From: Paenibacillus sp. NFR01
Lineage (GTDB): Bacteria > Bacillota > Bacilli > Paenibacillales > Paenibacillaceae
Assembly (NCBI RefSeq): GCF_900111565.1
Contig: NZ_FOIK01000004.1
Span: 124,001-188,000, forward strand
DNA: 64,000 bases
Reading direction: 5' to 3'
Shown one piece after another: positions 32,901 to 41,027 of this stretch. How positions within the stretch are numbered: the first letter of the stretch is position 1; each line of letters begins with the position of its first letter. The notes beneath the pieces are model-generated. The model was given only the letters and a program-made list of their open reading frames with translations. It searched no databases and had not been told where the DNA came from. A program made the position numbers and the translations under genes.

Positions 32901-34823
32901 CTACCGCTGCGGCAGCAGCTTCACGTATTGATCAGACAAACGCTCCAGCTCCAGAATATAGTCATAATCGCTCTCGTACCGGCTGAAATCCTCTACCGGC
33001 TGCAGCGTCTTCAGCGACACCGCTTTGCCGTCGGCAAACCCTTTGCCCGGCACAAACATGATGTCGTCGTTAAAGAACGAGCCGGTCGGCAAATAATAGC
33101 GCATCCCCTGTACGTTCCGCCCGATATTGAGCAGGTCATGCCCGAACGCCGTGAAGCCTTCCGTCTTCAGCGAGATGCCCAGCAGATTGGCGATCGTCGG
33201 CAAAATATCGAGCTGTCCGCCGGTCTGCTCCACCGCCTTACCCTGCGCCATTCCCGGCGTATGCACGATCAGCGGAATATTGAAACGGCTGACCTGCGAG
33301 TCATAAGGAATGCCCAGCGCCGCGGTGACCTGTTCCGGATCGACATTTTGCGGCTGCAGCCCGAAATGGTCGCCGTAGAATACGAGCACGGTGTTCTCCC
33401 ATAAACCGTCCTGCTTCAGGCCTTCCACGAGTTTGCCGATGGCATAGTCGGTGTAGTTGATGGCCGTCAAATAATCGCCGAGCATCGTTCCCTGCAGCTC
33501 TTCCGGCACGGCGATCTTCTTGAAGGAATCGGGAATCTGGAACGGATGATGGCTGGATGCGGTGACCAGTTGGGCATAAAACGGCGTGCCTTTGCGCTGA
33601 AGCGCCGACAGCTTCTCCAAAGCGGTAATATAAAGCTGTTCATCGGACGCGCCGAAGGCATTGAAATGATCGTTATAAAAATATTTTTTGTCGTAGTAAC
33701 CGGTGAAGCCGAGCGCCGGATACAGCTGGTTGCGGTTCCAGAAGCCCACGCTGTTTACATGGAACGTATATGCTTCATACCCTTTGTCCCGCAGAAGCCG
33801 CGGCAGGCTCGGCAGCTCACGGTCGCCAAAACCGCTGGACATCGGAATTGCCCCGAGCGGATAGATCGACGTATTGCTCATGAACTCGGCATCGGACGTA
33901 TTGCCCGAACCGATCTGCTGGTAGACCTGCGGAAAATAAAAGCCTTCGTCGGCCAGCTTGTTCAGGTTCGGCGTCAGCTCCTGTCCGGCGAGCGTCTGGT
34001 GGATCGGGAAGTTCTGGAAGGCTTCCATTTGGACCACAATTACATTTTTACCCTTTTGGGAAGCGAAGTAATCCGGCTGCGCCGCGCCGCTTTTGCCGCC
34101 GTACGGATAGGTTGCCTGCAGCGCGGCAATTTGGGCTATCGTATCGTTGATGTCGCCTTTGAGATGCAGCCCGTTGTCTTCATGGGCCGAGATCGCCGCA
34201 GCGACCTGATAATTGATGAAGCCGGCGCTTTCCGCATGAACCAGCTCATTCGTAAGCTCTTTCGTCTCGCGGATGTAATACGCCGACAGCAGCCCGCCCG
34301 CAATCACCGCCAGCAGCGCGGCGGCCAACATGGCCCTCCGGCTTCCCGGCCGCGAATCACGCCATTCGTACCCTCCGCCCAAGGACGGATAAACCGTGCG
34401 GCGCGAGCGGCGCCATTTGCGGAGGATGGCGAACGCCGCCAGCAGGATAAAATCGGCGAAATACAGATAATCAACGGCCTGAACCGTCGACTCCACGCTG
34501 TCCTTCACCTGGAATACCTGATGGAGCTCCTGCAGCGCCACATACGTCGGCACCGAGCCGAAATGGTTGAAATACACGGTGGCGGCAAACAGCACCAGCG
34601 ACACCAGAACATCAAAAGCGAGGTACGCGCCTCGCCGGAACCGCACCGGCACGACGATAGCCAGAAGTCCCATCACCAGCACCACCGGCGCAAGGTCGGC
34701 GGCAATCCAGGCCCAGTCGATCCGGCCGTAAAATAAAATCCGTAAAAGCAGCAGCTTCGCCCAGATCAAACCCGCCACGAGGGCGAAATTGCGCAGCAGA
34801 TCGCGTTTGTTCATTGTATTCAT
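32901..34823 (-). CDS. LTA synthase-like membrane sulfatase-fold enzyme
   Basis: A 640-residue protein with an N-terminal block of five membrane helices (residues 10-155), a further hydrophobic segment near residues 170-190, and a large extracytoplasmic sulfatase-fold domain. NVIVVQMEAFQNFP supplies the metal-binding Glu, GSGNTSDAEFMSNTS the catalytic Thr, and FYGDHFG a metal-binding Asp/His pair. LtaS-type enzymes transfer glycerol phosphate from phosphatidylglycerol to wall polymers; close relatives also modify surface glycans. It is operonic with the WsfD-like protein, so a glycan-decorating role is possible. Confidence 0.85.
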   Translation of the reverse strand: MNTMNKRDLLRNFALVAGLIWAKLLLLRILFYGRIDWAWIAADLAPVVLVMGLLAIVVPVRFRRGAYLAFDVLVSLVLFAATVYFNHFGSVPTYVALQELHQVFQVKDSVESTVQAVDYLYFADFILLAAFAILRKWRRSRRTVYPSLGGGYEWRDSRPGSRRAMLAAALLAVIAGGLLSAYYIRETKELTNELVHAESAGFINYQVAAAISAHEDNGLHLKGDINDTIAQIAALQATYPYGGKSGAAQPDYFASQKGKNVIVVQMEAFQNFPIHQTLAGQELTPNLNKLADEGFYFPQVYQQIGSGNTSDAEFMSNTSIYPLGAIPMSSGFGDRELPSLPRLLRDKGYEAYTFHVNSVGFWNRNQLYPALGFTGYYDKKYFYNDHFNAFGASDEQLYITALEKLSALQRKGTPFYAQLVTASSHHPFQIPDSFKKIAVPEELQGTMLGDYLTAINYTDYAIGKLVEGLKQDGLWENTVLVFYGDHFGLQPQNVDPEQVTAALGIPYDSQVSRFNIPLIVHTPGMAQGKAVEQTGGQLDILPTIANLLGISLKTEGFTAFGHDLLNIGRNVQGMRYYLPTGSFFNDDIMFVPGKGFADGKAVSLKTLQPVEDFSRYESDYDYILELERLSDQYVKLLPQR

Positions 34824-34901
34824 CTCATACCCTCTTTTAGCTTTGAATGAAATTAATTTGTAAAATCCATTCGTGTTTTCTGTAAAAGTTCAGATTCTTT
34901 T

Positions 34902-34910
34902 AGTATAGCA
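34902..34910 (-). promoter_or_regulatory. Extended -10 promoter of the LTA synthase-like gene
   Basis: On the minus strand TG-C-TATACT, with AT-rich flanks and no clear -35, about 80 bases before the start. Confidence 0.45.
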
Positions 34911-34992
34911 AACTTTAAAATCAGAAAAAACTGTTCCGGCAATCCTAATGGAAACCCGCTGGAAGTGAGTAGATTGGAGAATGTAAAAAAAA

Positions 34993-35020
34993 AGGACGCG
35001 GCCCGTTCGGGCTGCGTCCT
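34993..35020 (-). terminator. Terminator of the sigma/anti-sigma operon
   Basis: AGGACGCGGCCC and GGGCTGCGTCCT pair around GTTC. On the minus strand the stem is followed by nine T residues. Confidence 0.9.
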
Positions 35021-35038
35021 GCACGTGCAAAGCGAAAG

Positions 35039-36295
35039 CTACGGCTGAACCGGAACAGGGTCAACATACATGTCCGGATCGACGAGCCGCGCAAAGCTGT
35101 AAAATTTCCCGTCCAGATTATAGGCGGCCTGAATATCCGGCGCGTCTTCGTTGCTGCGCTCGAAGCTGATGATTCCAGGTGTAGGTTCATTTTTCACCAG
35201 GATGTAATCCTTCAGCGAAATGCCGAACAGGTCATCCGCGATTTCCGCCGCCGCGCTTTGCAGCTTGGCGGGATCCATCTTCAGCAGCGCCTTGTCCTGC
35301 TCGGCCCGTTTGGCGGGATCATTTGCTTTGACGCCCTGCGAAGCATCCGAAACGGCGATCAGCTTGCCCGACGCATCATCAAAAACTACCGAAGCCAGCG
35401 TATACTCCGTCTCCCCGTATTTCAGCACAAGCTGGCCCCGGCCATCACGCGCCGTCTTGCTCGCCCCGATGAGCTGTTTCCCCGCTGCTCCACCCACACG
35501 CTCCAGCGCCGTTTGTCCGCGCTGCAGAAGCTCGGGACTGATTTCGGCAGGAGCGATCTCGAAGCCGAGCTGCACGTATTCATTATCAGCGTAAGTCACA
35601 TATGCATTTTGGGCCGTTACGACATCCTGAACATGCACCTTGCGGTCGGAGGTCCGGCCGTAGCTGGCAGTGCGCCGCATATTTTTCAACGAAAAATCCC
35701 CGTGATAGCCGAATTCTTTCAATTTATTACGGGCTGCGCCGACCAAGGGGCTTTCTGCGGCTTTCTGCGCCGGAAGCGCCGCGTCGATGATGAACATGGC
35801 GAGTTCGCCCGACTCTTCGCTGATCCAGAATGAAGCAGTATCCTCCGCTTCCTGATAATCCAGCCGGATCATCCCCCCGTATCCCGCCCGATCCAGTTTG
35901 CTAAAGGGAAGCTTTTTGCCGATTTGCGCCAGCATCGCCTGTTCCGCCGTCTGCTTCATCATTTCTTCCGTCACTGCACTTTGGACAACAGCCGTCGGCG
36001 AAGGTCCGGCATTCCCCTGCACGCCCGCATCCTTGTCTCTCAGCTTCAGAAGTCCGGCCCCGGCGACCAGCAGAATGGCGATGACTGCAACTGCAATCAC
36101 TCCCATTCGGTGCCGGCGCCGATGGCTGGACGGAACCCGCCCGAAATCGGCCTGCCGCCAGGACGAAACATCCCCTTCGGGCATCGTTTGAATCCGCCTC
36201 ATCACCTGCTGCGCCTGCTCTGGAGTGAACCCGCTTTGCCTCCGCGGCCCTCTGCGGGCCAGATCATACCATTCCGGCTTACGCTCTTCCATCAT
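35039..36295 (-). CDS. Membrane anti-sigma factor partner of the ECF sigma
   Basis: A 418-residue protein. Residues 1-60 are a charged cytoplasmic segment with an Arg-rich stretch (SSHRRRHR), residues 64-83 a single membrane helix (MGVIAVAVIAILLVAGAGLL), and the rest an extracytoplasmic sensor region of mixed alpha/beta character with no familiar motif. Its start overlaps the sigma gene stop as ATGATG, the classic arrangement of an ECF sigma with its membrane-bound inhibitor. There is no zinc-binding HxxxCxxC motif, so it is not a ZAS-type anti-sigma. The signal is unknown. Confidence 0.75.
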   Translation of the reverse strand: MMEERKPEWYDLARRGPRRQSGFTPEQAQQVMRRIQTMPEGDVSSWRQADFGRVPSSHRRRHRMGVIAVAVIAILLVAGAGLLKLRDKDAGVQGNAGPSPTAVVQSAVTEEMMKQTAEQAMLAQIGKKLPFSKLDRAGYGGMIRLDYQEAEDTASFWISEESGELAMFIIDAALPAQKAAESPLVGAARNKLKEFGYHGDFSLKNMRRTASYGRTSDRKVHVQDVVTAQNAYVTYADNEYVQLGFEIAPAEISPELLQRGQTALERVGGAAGKQLIGASKTARDGRGQLVLKYGETEYTLASVVFDDASGKLIAVSDASQGVKANDPAKRAEQDKALLKMDPAKLQSAAAEIADDLFGISLKDYILVKNEPTPGIISFERSNEDAPDIQAAYNLDGKFYSFARLVDPDMYVDPVPVQP

Positions 36296-36864
36296 TCCAG
36301 CCCCCTTAACTCGTTCTGAACTTTACGCCGGGCACGGTGCAGCCGCGATTTGACCGTTCCTGCAGGCAAGCGGGTCAGCTCGGCGATTTCGTTTACCGAC
36401 AGCTCCGCTTTGAGATCCAGCACCAGCACCTCGCGCAGCTTGAGCGGCAGCTTCATGATCGTATCCCAGATTTCTTCGATTTGCCGGTTGCCCAGATATT
36501 CCATTTCCGCCGAAGGGGCCGTTCCCACCGACATCAGCGGCTGTTCCTGCGATCCGTCCCCGGCATGGTGCAGCGACTCGGTCCCGCCCCATAATCCCAG
36601 CCTGAAAAATCTCGACTTCCGGTAGGAAAAAACCGTATTCCGCGCAATGGTCAGCAGCCATGCCTTGAAGGTGGACATCCCCCGGTATGTCCCGATCCGG
36701 TAATAACATTTGATGAACACTTCCTGCGCTAAATCATCTGCAGTCTCTCCGTTTCCGGTCAAATAATAAATGTAGTTCCATACCTCGTTTCCGTACAGCT
36801 CCATAATCCGCCTCAACTGGGCTTCATCCATCGAATGCGCCTGCTTCAGGTCCTCAAGTTCCAA
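36292..36864 (-). CDS. ECF-type RNA polymerase sigma factor
   Basis: A 190-residue sigma-70 family protein with the two-domain ECF layout. Region 2 is around LYGNEVWNYIYYLTGNGETADDLAQEVFIKCY, and region 2.4 is TFKAWLLTIARNTVFSYRK. After a linker, region 4 (LKLREVLVLDLKAELSVNEIAELTRL, then GTVKSRLHRARRK) recognises the -35. TTG 36864 with GAGGTG six bases upstream is preferred. GTG 36873 and ATG 36924 are in frame but lack good sites; using the latter would give 210 residues. The regulon is unknown, but the surface-glycan and LTA genes next door are natural candidates. Confidence 0.85.
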   Translation of the reverse strand: MELEDLKQAHSMDEAQLRRIMELYGNEVWNYIYYLTGNGETADDLAQEVFIKCYYRIGTYRGMSTFKAWLLTIARNTVFSYRKSRFFRLGLWGGTESLHHAGDGSQEQPLMSVGTAPSAEMEYLGNRQIEEIWDTIMKLPLKLREVLVLDLKAELSVNEIAELTRLPAGTVKSRLHRARRKVQNELRGLE

Positions 36865-37029
36865 TGACTTCACCTCACTATATCCGACCCCGGAACCGTC
36901 CAGTTGGTTCCGTTTTTTGTTCATTTCATCTCAGGTGCTGCCGATATTGCCGGTCATTGCAGCGCCGGCCCTCCCTCCCAAAGGATGGGAGGGGAAAATC
37001 CTATTCATTATACAAGGGTTTGCAAAAAA

Positions 37030-37074
37030 GGGAAGTCCCGCAAGCCCTATCCTATAAGGCTTGCGGGACTTCCC
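37030..37074 (-). terminator. Terminator of the riboswitch-controlled amidohydrolase
   Basis: A perfect 17-base stem, GGGAAGTCCCGCAAGCC with its complement, with a loop of 11 bases. On the minus strand it is followed by TTTTTT. It isolates the amidohydrolase from the sigma gene. Confidence 0.9.
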
Positions 37075-37208
37075 AATATTTTTCACGATGTCCGGAGGCC
37101 TTTCTGCCAATCCGCACTCACTTTTCCTCCAGTACCTTCAGCTATCCGCGTTCAGTCGCCGAATCCATAACCCGATCTCCTGCGGCACACCCCCTGCCTG
37201 CTCCTCCA

Positions 37209-38546
37209 CTACGCCAGCGAGGTTGCCGCCAGCAAACGCTTGATCGAGCGGTCCGCCTCGCGCAGCACGATGTCTTTGTCCATCGTTTTCACGATGCCGC
37301 GTTCCACGACAATTTCGCCGTCGACGATCGTCGTCTCCACGTCCGCGCGGGTCGCGGAGTACACGATCCGGGAGATCGGATCGACATCGTAGGACGGGAA
37401 AGTGTGGAACTGGTTGAGGTTGAGGATCGCGAGATCGGCTTTTTTGCCGACTTCGATGCTGCCGATCTGATCCTCCATGCCGACCGCCCGGGCGCCGCCG
37501 ATCGTTGCCATGCGGAAGACGCTCCGCGCATCCATCGTTGTCGGGCCGTGCAGCGGCTTCTGGATTATGGCGGCCAGCCGCATCTCGTTAAACATATCCA
37601 GGTTGTTGTTGCACGGCGCGCCGTCCGCGCCGAGGCTGAGATGCACATGCTCATGGAGCATGCCCGGCGTGTCGGCGATTCCCGACGCCAGCTTCAGGTT
37701 CGATCCCGGACAATGGCTGACATGCACGCCGCGGTCCCGCAGGATCCGCTTTTCTTCCTCGTCCAGCCAGACGCAGTGGGCCAGAATCAGCCGCTCGTTG
37801 GCCAGCCCCAGATGATCCAGGTAGACGACATTGCGCATGCCGGTCATGGCCTGCACGATTTCAATTTCGCCCAAATTTTCGGAAGCATGGGTGTGCACCT
37901 TTACCTGATAACGCGCGGACAGATCGCGCACTTCCTTCAGCAGCGGCTCCGTGCAGGAAATGACAAACCGCGGAGAGAATGCGTAGCGGATACGGCCGCC
38001 GCCGTAGCCATTCCATTTTTCGAGCAAATCGACGCTCTCCTGCAGCGAATCTGCCGTATTCTCCTGAAGTGCCGCCGGGGCGTCTTCATTCTTCTGATCC
38101 ATCATCACCTTGCCGGAAAGGGCACGGATGCCGCTGGCCGCAATGGCTTGAAACGCATAATCCGTATGCCGCACCGTCTCCATGTCTACAATTGTGGTCG
38201 TGCCGCTGGAGAGCAGCTCGCCGATGCCGAGCAGGGCCGAATAATAGAGCGAATCCTCGTCATGCGCCGCTTCCAGCGGCCAGATCCGCTTGCGCAGCCA
38301 ATCCATCAGCTCCAGATCATCGGCTTTGCCGCGGAACAGCGTCTGGCACAAATGGATATGCGTTTGCACGAAGCCGGGGATCACCGTCCGTCCCGAGGCA
38401 TCGATCACTTTTTCGCCCGCCCGGGGCTGTAGTCCGGTTCCGATCTCCGCAATAAGGCTGTCCTTGATGCGGATATCGCCGTGTACGATCTCCTCCGTCT
38501 TGTTCATCGTAATCATTTGCGCGTGTTTGATCAGAATGTCCGCCAT
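37209..38546 (-). CDS. Amidohydrolase-family nucleobase/nucleoside deaminase
   Basis: A 445-residue enzyme of the COG0402 group (guanine deaminase, 5'-deoxyadenosine/SAH/MTA deaminase, chlorohydrolases). The metal ligands are visible: VQTHIHLCQT (H-x-H), VHTHASEN, LAHCVWL and LGADGAPCNNN (Asp). The C-terminus GSIEVGKKADLAIL is typical. General sequence resemblance is to 5'-deoxyadenosine/SAH deaminases. But the leader carries a purine riboswitch whose ligand-pairing base is C, which predicts control by guanine or hypoxanthine. Guanine or a related oxopurine may therefore be the substrate or end product. It is monocistronic, with its own terminator. Confidence 0.85.
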   Translation of the reverse strand: MADILIKHAQMITMNKTEEIVHGDIRIKDSLIAEIGTGLQPRAGEKVIDASGRTVIPGFVQTHIHLCQTLFRGKADDLELMDWLRKRIWPLEAAHDEDSLYYSALLGIGELLSSGTTTIVDMETVRHTDYAFQAIAASGIRALSGKVMMDQKNEDAPAALQENTADSLQESVDLLEKWNGYGGGRIRYAFSPRFVISCTEPLLKEVRDLSARYQVKVHTHASENLGEIEIVQAMTGMRNVVYLDHLGLANERLILAHCVWLDEEEKRILRDRGVHVSHCPGSNLKLASGIADTPGMLHEHVHLSLGADGAPCNNNLDMFNEMRLAAIIQKPLHGPTTMDARSVFRMATIGGARAVGMEDQIGSIEVGKKADLAILNLNQFHTFPSYDVDPISRIVYSATRADVETTIVDGEIVVERGIVKTMDKDIVLREADRSIKRLLAATSLA

Positions 38547-38691
38547 TCTAAGAACCCCCTTCAGGAAGCGGCCTCCGCCGCCGAATCATTGCGGTTGGAA
38601 CATGAAAAAGGCCACAAAAACAGGCCCGCGTTCCCGGAAGCTGCAGCCCGCATATGTGCCGGACTCGCTCCCGTGTTCGTCAAAGCCTATC

Positions 38692-38755
38692 TTCGTAGCC
38701 GGAAATTTACGGTTCCCAGTAGAGACCCTTAACCCGATTATTAAGGATATACGAA
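38692..38755 (-). promoter_or_regulatory. Purine riboswitch aptamer, guanine type
   Basis: On the minus strand, 38755 to 38692, P1 is TTCGTA/TACGAA. P2 is CCTTAA/TTAAGG with loop TAATCGGG, followed by J2/3 CTCTACT. P3 is GGAA/TTCC with loop CCGTAAA, then CCGGCTACGAA. The base that pairs with the ligand, just before UA of P1, is C, as in guanine riboswitches; adenine types have U. Downstream, before the amidohydrolase start, lie GC-rich inverted segments and a GGCC hairpin with TTTTT, possibly the terminator platform. Confidence 0.9.
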
Positions 38756-38883
38756 AAACAGGACTATTCAATTAAGAATAATCCCATCTTACGCTCAAGA
38801 CATGTTTTATGTCAATATTCTTTACATAACTTCCAATTATCATTCTACAAAACGGGTTTTGAGTTATGTTATCTAACATTAAC

Positions 38884-39396
38884 TTATCTTATGATCTTCT
38901 CGAAGACCGGAAAAGGGGTCTCCCGGTGAGGAAAATAAACTTCGCCCCGGGGTTCATACCCCAGCGACGGATATAGCTGAAGCGCCCGCGTATTCTTCGC
39001 ATACGTATCCAGCCGGATGCTGGCATAGCCGCCCTCCGCTGCATGCCGCTCCGCAAAAGCGATCAGCTGCCGGGCGACGCCCCGGCCCTGCGCCTGCGGA
39101 TGAACCGCCAGCCGGTGCATGATCAGCTGCGGACCCTGCCGCTCCGACCAGTCGATGGCGTCATATTCCTCGGCTTGATTCTCGTCCAGCACGATGATGC
39201 CGCTGACAGCCCCGCCATCGTCCAGTACAAACAACGTTCCTGCGGCAATATCGCCGCCGATGACCTCCGCATTCGGATAATGCTCGTCCCACTGATCGCT
39301 GCCGCCTTCGCGCATGACTTGTATGCAGCGGGCGATCAGCTCCATAATCTCCGCGATTTCACTTTCATGCCCTTTGCGAATGATGTGATCTCCCAT
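38884..39396 (-). CDS. GNAT-family N-acetyltransferase
   Basis: A 170-residue acetyltransferase. The acetyl-CoA pyrophosphate-binding motif A is LAVHPQAQGRGVARQLIAFAE, and the following RLDTYAKNTRALQLYPSLGY is motif B with the general-acid Tyr. ATG 39396 is chosen because AGAGGTG lies six bases upstream. The substrate is unknown. It is not linked by overlap to neighbours and stands between the riboswitch gene and the glycan series. Confidence 0.85.
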   Translation of the reverse strand: MGDHIIRKGHESEIAEIMELIARCIQVMREGGSDQWDEHYPNAEVIGGDIAAGTLFVLDDGGAVSGIIVLDENQAEEYDAIDWSERQGPQLIMHRLAVHPQAQGRGVARQLIAFAERHAAEGGYASIRLDTYAKNTRALQLYPSLGYEPRGEVYFPHRETPFPVFEKIIR

Positions 39397-39572
39397 GTGC
39401 AGCACCTCTCCATAGAATCTTTATCTGTAAACCTTCAATCAGGTTTCATGTTAAGGATTCTATCATACTCCGGAGCATTGTGAAATGCATCGGACGGGAA
39501 GGCCGCTCCCAAAGCCGCACTCGGCACTAAGCTTGCGCGGCTTTGGGAGACCGTTCCGGACGACGCCGCAGT

Positions 39573-39971
39573 TTAAGGCATCTCCAGCTTATGCCCGTCC
39601 TCGAAACCCTTGGCGAAACCGGCGTCGAACCCCACGTTGTATGCTTCGGTGTAGCCCTGCTGATAGGCGTCGGCCGGGGGCGTTTCCGGGGCGACGCCCA
39701 GGTCCGGGGGGAGCGGAACCACCTGGACGCTCGGTGGCGCAACCGGTGCCGGAATAACCTGGACCGGCGGGCGGTGTATGACACGGATCCGGCGCTGCGG
39801 GCGCCGGCCGCGTCTTCTTCGTTTGCGCAATACCACTCTGCGGTTTCCTTTGCCGAGGCGCAGCTTGCGCATCCGGCGTCCGGAAATTTTGCGGACCTTC
39901 GTTCTTCTGGAGAGCAGCGGCTTGCGTGCGCCGACGCCTTTGGCGCGTACTCTCACCCGTTTATTTTTCAT
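39573..39971 (-). CDS. Small protein: polyarginine N-domain, Pro-rich linker, G-aromatic tetrad tail
   Basis: This 132-residue protein has three parts. Residues 1-66 are extremely basic (for example RKRRRRGRRPQRRIR). Residues 67-100 are a Pro/Val linker (PPVQVIPAPVAPP). Residues 101-127 are six tandem tetrads, QQGY, TEAY, NVGF, DAGF, AKGF and EDGH. The last part matches the short N-terminal motif of the two CgeB-like proteins. It ends a minus-strand series with three helical proteins and glycosyltransferases, overlapping the one upstream by four bases. It could be a scaffold linking a polyanion to the glycosylation enzymes. The family is not recognised. Confidence 0.75.
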   Translation of the reverse strand: MKNKRVRVRAKGVGARKPLLSRRTKVRKISGRRMRKLRLGKGNRRVVLRKRRRRGRRPQRRIRVIHRPPVQVIPAPVAPPSVQVVPLPPDLGVAPETPPADAYQQGYTEAYNVGFDAGFAKGFEDGHKLEMP

Positions 39972-40276
39972 CTCCGATTCCTCCTGTGCTCCCTCTGCCC
40001 CGAGGCTTCCGTCCGCAGGTCCCGGTGAAGCCACGGCGCGGCCGGAATACCTTCCTTGGGCTGATGCAGCGAAATGCCGGTGAGCTTCCGGCACATGCTG
40101 CTCTGGTACTGACTGAGTATTCTGATGTTATCGCTCAGCTTCCGGGCGGTTTGCTCCGATTGCCCCGTAATTTCGGCGATGCTCTCCAAAATGGCGGCCA
40201 GGGCAGCCTGACTGCGGGCAATCGAGCGAATCAGATCCAGCTTGACGGCATGTTCGGAGAGCAGTCCCTCACTCAT
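39968..40276 (-). CDS. Small helical protein, paralogue 3
   Basis: A 102-residue mostly helical protein with the core LDLIRSIARSQAALAAILESIAEI (about residues 13-36), followed by a Gln/Arg-rich, basic end (RTEASGQREHRRNRR). The core resembles those of the two products encoded upstream at 40273 and 40630. It overlaps both neighbours by four bases (ATGA), so is translationally coupled. There is no export signal. Function is unknown; the coupling with glycan genes suggests a structural or scaffolding role on the spore. Confidence 0.7.
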   Translation of the reverse strand: MSEGLLSEHAVKLDLIRSIARSQAALAAILESIAEITGQSEQTARKLSDNIRILSQYQSSMCRKLTGISLHQPKEGIPAAPWLHRDLRTEASGQREHRRNRR

Positions 40277-40605
40277 TTGTCTTCACCGAAATCAAAGCCG
40301 CCGGACTCGTTCTCAAACCCTCCGCCTTCCTCCTCGCCGCTGCCGAGCACGGCCTTCAGATTGCTGTAAAGGCCGTTCTCCAGTTTGGTGAGGCCTTCTA
40401 CCATCTCCACGATGACATCATGAATGGCCATGGATTCCTTGAGCTGGTCTTCATGGGTTTCGAATGCCCGGGCGTGGATATGATGATGCGTCCACTGCTT
40501 TACCTTTTCCGCTTCCACCGCCTTGGCTTCCAGAATCATCGCGATGTTCCACTGGATTGCAGCGGACGACTCCAGCATTTGCAGAAAAGCTTTTTCTCTG
40601 CTCAT
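40273..40605 (-). CDS. Small helical protein, paralogue 2
   Basis: A 110-residue protein with a helical core (FLQMLESSAAIQWNIAMILEAKAVEAEKV), a His-rich hinge WTHHHIHARAFETHED, a second helix (MAIHDVIVEMVEGLTKLENGLYSNL) and an acidic Gly-rich tail ending FDFGEDK. The acidic tail contrasts with the basic end of paralogue 3 and the polyarginine protein, and could pair with them. It overlaps paralogue 3 by four bases. No known family. Confidence 0.7.
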   Translation of the reverse strand: MSREKAFLQMLESSAAIQWNIAMILEAKAVEAEKVKQWTHHHIHARAFETHEDQLKESMAIHDVIVEMVEGLTKLENGLYSNLKAVLGSGEEEGGGFENESGGFDFGEDK

Positions 40606-40629
40606 CTTCCGCCTCCTGATTGTTCTGGG

Positions 40630-40917
40630 CTACTCTTCCTCCTGGCCATCCAATTCCTTGATGACCCGTCCGACACCTTCGGCCATCGCTTCCTCCAGAT
40701 CGGCAATCGCGTTCAGGTAAGCGATGATGTTCTTGTTTACTTGCCCTGCACTTTCAACAAGTCCGGGGAACCCGTCGAAGTTAGGCTCCGTATCCGGCAG
40801 GTCGTGCACAATTTGCGACATACGGACGGCTACGTGACGTTCGGCGTCGAGAATCCGCGCCATCTGTTCGTGCGTATGGGCCATGTGCTGCAGGATTTTG
40901 GTTATTTTCGTCTGCAC
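40630..40917 (-). CDS. Small helical protein, paralogue 1
   Basis: A 95-residue helical protein: TKITKILQHMAHTHEQMARILDAERHVAVRMSQIVHDL, then a Pro/Gly turn (EPNFDGFPGLVESAG), then a second helix (VNKNIIAYLNAIADLEEAMAEGVGRV) and an acidic end. GTG 40917 is eight bases after AAAGGAG; the ATG at 40923 is only two bases away and is a poorer start. It is the first of three related small proteins. Its helix pair resembles that of paralogue 2 in order and spacing. Confidence 0.65.
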   Translation of the reverse strand: MQTKITKILQHMAHTHEQMARILDAERHVAVRMSQIVHDLPDTEPNFDGFPGLVESAGQVNKNIIAYLNAIADLEEAMAEGVGRVIKELDGQEEE

Positions 40918-41027
40918 CTTCATGTCTCCTTTGCTCAAACGCCCTGCTACAGCATATGCGGCGAAAGCCCGCTCGGTTCCGCCGCCGCCCTGCCTTGTTC
41001 GCCCGGATGCAAAAAAAACACGCCGCC

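Noticed and set aside
36880..36905. Autoregulatory ECF promoter (GGAACC ... TCGGATA) ahead of the sigma gene
   Set aside because: The -35-like GGAACC is present, but the -10 does not match, and the resulting start site would leave no room for the ribosome site.
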